Below are positions 12,340-13,549 of a stretch of DNA of 13,549 nt, piece by piece. Origin of the DNA: UBA4615 sp044342535 (GTDB lineage: Bacteria; Pseudomonadota; Gammaproteobacteria; Burkholderiales; Burkholderiaceae_E); NCBI GenBank assembly GCA_044342535.1, contig JBIIPQ010000086.1:1-13549 (forward strand). The letters are read 5' to 3'. Each line of letters starts with the position of its first letter. The first letter of the stretch is position 1. The notes under the pieces are model-generated. The model saw only the letters and a list, made by a program, of their open reading frames with translations, made no database searches and was not told the DNA's origin. The position numbers and the translations under genes were made by a program.

Positions 12340-13549
12340 ATGAGCGCCTCCGCCGACGACGGCGCCGAAGCCCTGCTCGGCGCCCCCCTCACCCCGCGCG
12401 ACGTCGCGATCAAGGACCTCGGGCGCGCGCTGCTGCCCTCGCCCGTGGCGCGCCACCTCGGCGACTCGGCGCTGCGCTACGTGGGCGCGGCCGACAAGGT
12501 GCTGCTCGACGACGCGGTCTCCGCGATCCGCAGCGACGCCGATGCGGGTGAGCGCGCGGCCTTCGAGCTGGCCGGCCCGCGTGACCGGATCTTCTTCGAC
12601 CCGCGCACGGTGCGCGTGGGCATCGTCACCTGCGGCGGCCTGTGCCCGGGCCTGAACAACGTCGTGCGCGGGCTGGTGCTGGAGCTGTCGTACGGTTACG
12701 GGGTGCGGCACATCCTGGGGTTCCGCTTCGGCTACGAGGGGCTGATCGCCCGTCACGGCCACGTGCCGGTGCCGCTCACGCCCGAGGTGGTGGCGCACAT
12801 CCACCACGACGGCGGCACGATGCTCGGCTCCTCGCGCGGCGAGCAGGACATCGGCGAGGTGGTCGACAACCTCGAGGCCAACGGCATCGGCATCCTGTTC
12901 GTGGTCGGCGGCGACGGCACGCTGCGCGGCGCGCTCGAGGTGACGGCGGAGATCGCGCGGCGCGGCGTGAAGATCTCGGTCGTCGGCATCCCGAAGACCA
13001 TCGACAACGACATCCCGTTCATCGACCGCAGCTTCGGCTTCGTGAGCGCGTATTCGGCGGCGGTCGATGTGATCCGCAGCGCGCGCGTCGAGGCCACGGG
13101 CGCGAAGGACGGCATCGGGCTGGTGAAGCTGATGGGCCGGCACTCGGGCTTCCTCGCGTGCCAGGCGGCGCTGGCCTCCACCGAGGTGGACCTGGTGATG
13201 ATCCCGGAGGTGCCGGTGTCGCTCGCCGATGCGTCGACGGTGTACACGCACCTGTCCAAGATCCTCGACCGCAAGGGCCATGCAGTGATCGTGGTGGCCG
13301 AGGGCGCGGCGCAGGAGCAGATCGCCTCGCCCGTGGGCGGGGCCGCGACGGACAAGAGCGGCAATGCCCGGCTCAAGGACATCGGCACCTTCCTGCGTGA
13401 CCGGCTGGGCGAGCACTTCGCCACGCGCGGGCGCGAGGTGACGGTGAAGTACATCGACCCGAGCTACGCGATCCGAAGCGTCCCGGCCTGCCCGTCGGAC
13501 AGCATCTACTGCTGGAACATGGCGCGCAACGCGGTGCATGCCGCGATGG
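12340..13549 (+). CDS. pfkA: 6-phosphofructokinase, probably ATP-dependent, plant/trypanosome-like type (3' end cut by window)
   Basis: 403 codons are present and open to the window edge; the true C-terminus is missing. The enzyme phosphorylates fructose 6-phosphate to the 1,6-bisphosphate, the committed glycolytic step. An N-terminal extension (about 1-90) precedes the core: VTCGGLCPGLNNVVRG (97-111, where E. coli has GGDAPGMN), donor motif GGDGTLRGA (190-198), catalytic PKTIDNDIP (218-226) with D222, and MGRHSGF (265-271). G193 matches E. coli Gly104, a marker of ATP use. K219 matches position 124, which is Gly in E. coli but Lys in PPi enzymes and in plant or trypanosomatid ATP enzymes. 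ATP is therefore the likelier donor, but PPi should not be excluded. The start ATG is 4 bases after the ppc stop with no strong ribosome site, suggesting translational coupling. Confidence 0.95.
   Translation, partial: MSASADDGAEALLGAPLTPRDVAIKDLGRALLPSPVARHLGDSALRYVGAADKVLLDDAVSAIRSDADAGERAAFELAGPRDRIFFDPRTVRVGIVTCGGLCPGLNNVVRGLVLELSYGYGVRHILGFRFGYEGLIARHGHVPVPLTPEVVAHIHHDGGTMLGSSRGEQDIGEVVDNLEANGIGILFVVGGDGTLRGALEVTAEIARRGVKISVVGIPKTIDNDIPFIDRSFGFVSAYSAAVDVIRSARVEATGAKDGIGLVKLMGRHSGFLACQAALASTEVDLVMIPEVPVSLADASTVYTHLSKILDRKGHAVIVVAEGAAQEQIASPVGGAATDKSGNARLKDIGTFLRDRLGEHFATRGREVTVKYIDPSYAIRSVPACPSDSIYCWNMARNAVHAAM

Noticed and set aside
9471..12413. A 980-codon open frame antisense to ppc
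   Set aside because: It is Arg/His/Gln-rich with no recognisable domain and covers a fully conserved ppc gene. Long antisense frames are expected in GC-rich codon usage.
12298..13539. A 413-codon leftward frame and a 252-codon rightward frame over the phosphofructokinase
   Set aside because: The frame starting at 12340 carries all phosphofructokinase motifs and stays open to the window edge; the others are shadows.

Overview
The window is uniformly GC-rich (about 70% by eye). Coding density is high, intergenic gaps are short and several start/stop codons overlap. The gene content is a tripartite TRAP transporter, a FadR-type GntR regulator, hydroxy-acid enzymes, PEP carboxylase, and a phosphofructokinase with a plant-like Gly/Lys signature. 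This suggests a betaproteobacterium, probably Burkholderiales, but that is inference from gene families and base composition; no rRNA or other marker is present. There are ten genes, one cut by the right edge. I saw no tRNA, rRNA, insertion sequence, phage gene or CRISPR array.

Region 1 (88-7270) is a divergent catabolic locus. Leftward from about 3106 run a GntR/FCD regulator, an enolase-superfamily (mandelate racemase group) acid-sugar dehydratase-like enzyme, and a D-2-hydroxyacid dehydrogenase. All three are joined by 1-4 base overlaps. Rightward from about 3237 run the TRAP solute receptor (dctP), small permease (dctQ), large permease (dctM) and an FMN-dependent alpha-hydroxy-acid dehydrogenase. 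The shared 130-bp gap carries an imperfect inverted repeat overlapping a plausible promoter for the transporter, a likely operator. The model is uptake of a hydroxy or sugar acid by TRAP, followed by dehydration and oxidation/reduction in the cytoplasm, with the local regulator responding to the acid. The substrate cannot be read from the sequence.

Region 2 (7433-9346) holds two leftward genes: an alpha/beta hydrolase with an intact Ser-Asp-His set, and upstream of it a distant homologue of ketopantoate hydroxymethyltransferase (PanB). The latter keeps the PanB C-terminal half but appears to lack the metal-binding acids and a key lysine. It is the least explained gene in the window and probably has a different reaction.

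Region 3 (9489-13549) is central metabolism: PEP carboxylase (ppc), then 4 bases later a 6-phosphofructokinase (403 codons present, cut by the right end). Together they link upper glycolysis with anaplerotic oxaloacetate formation.

No gene-free stretch exceeds 300 bases. The larger gaps (1-87, 3107-3236, 7271-7432, 8294-8446, 9347-9488) contain mainly GC-rich hairpins and the operator candidate.
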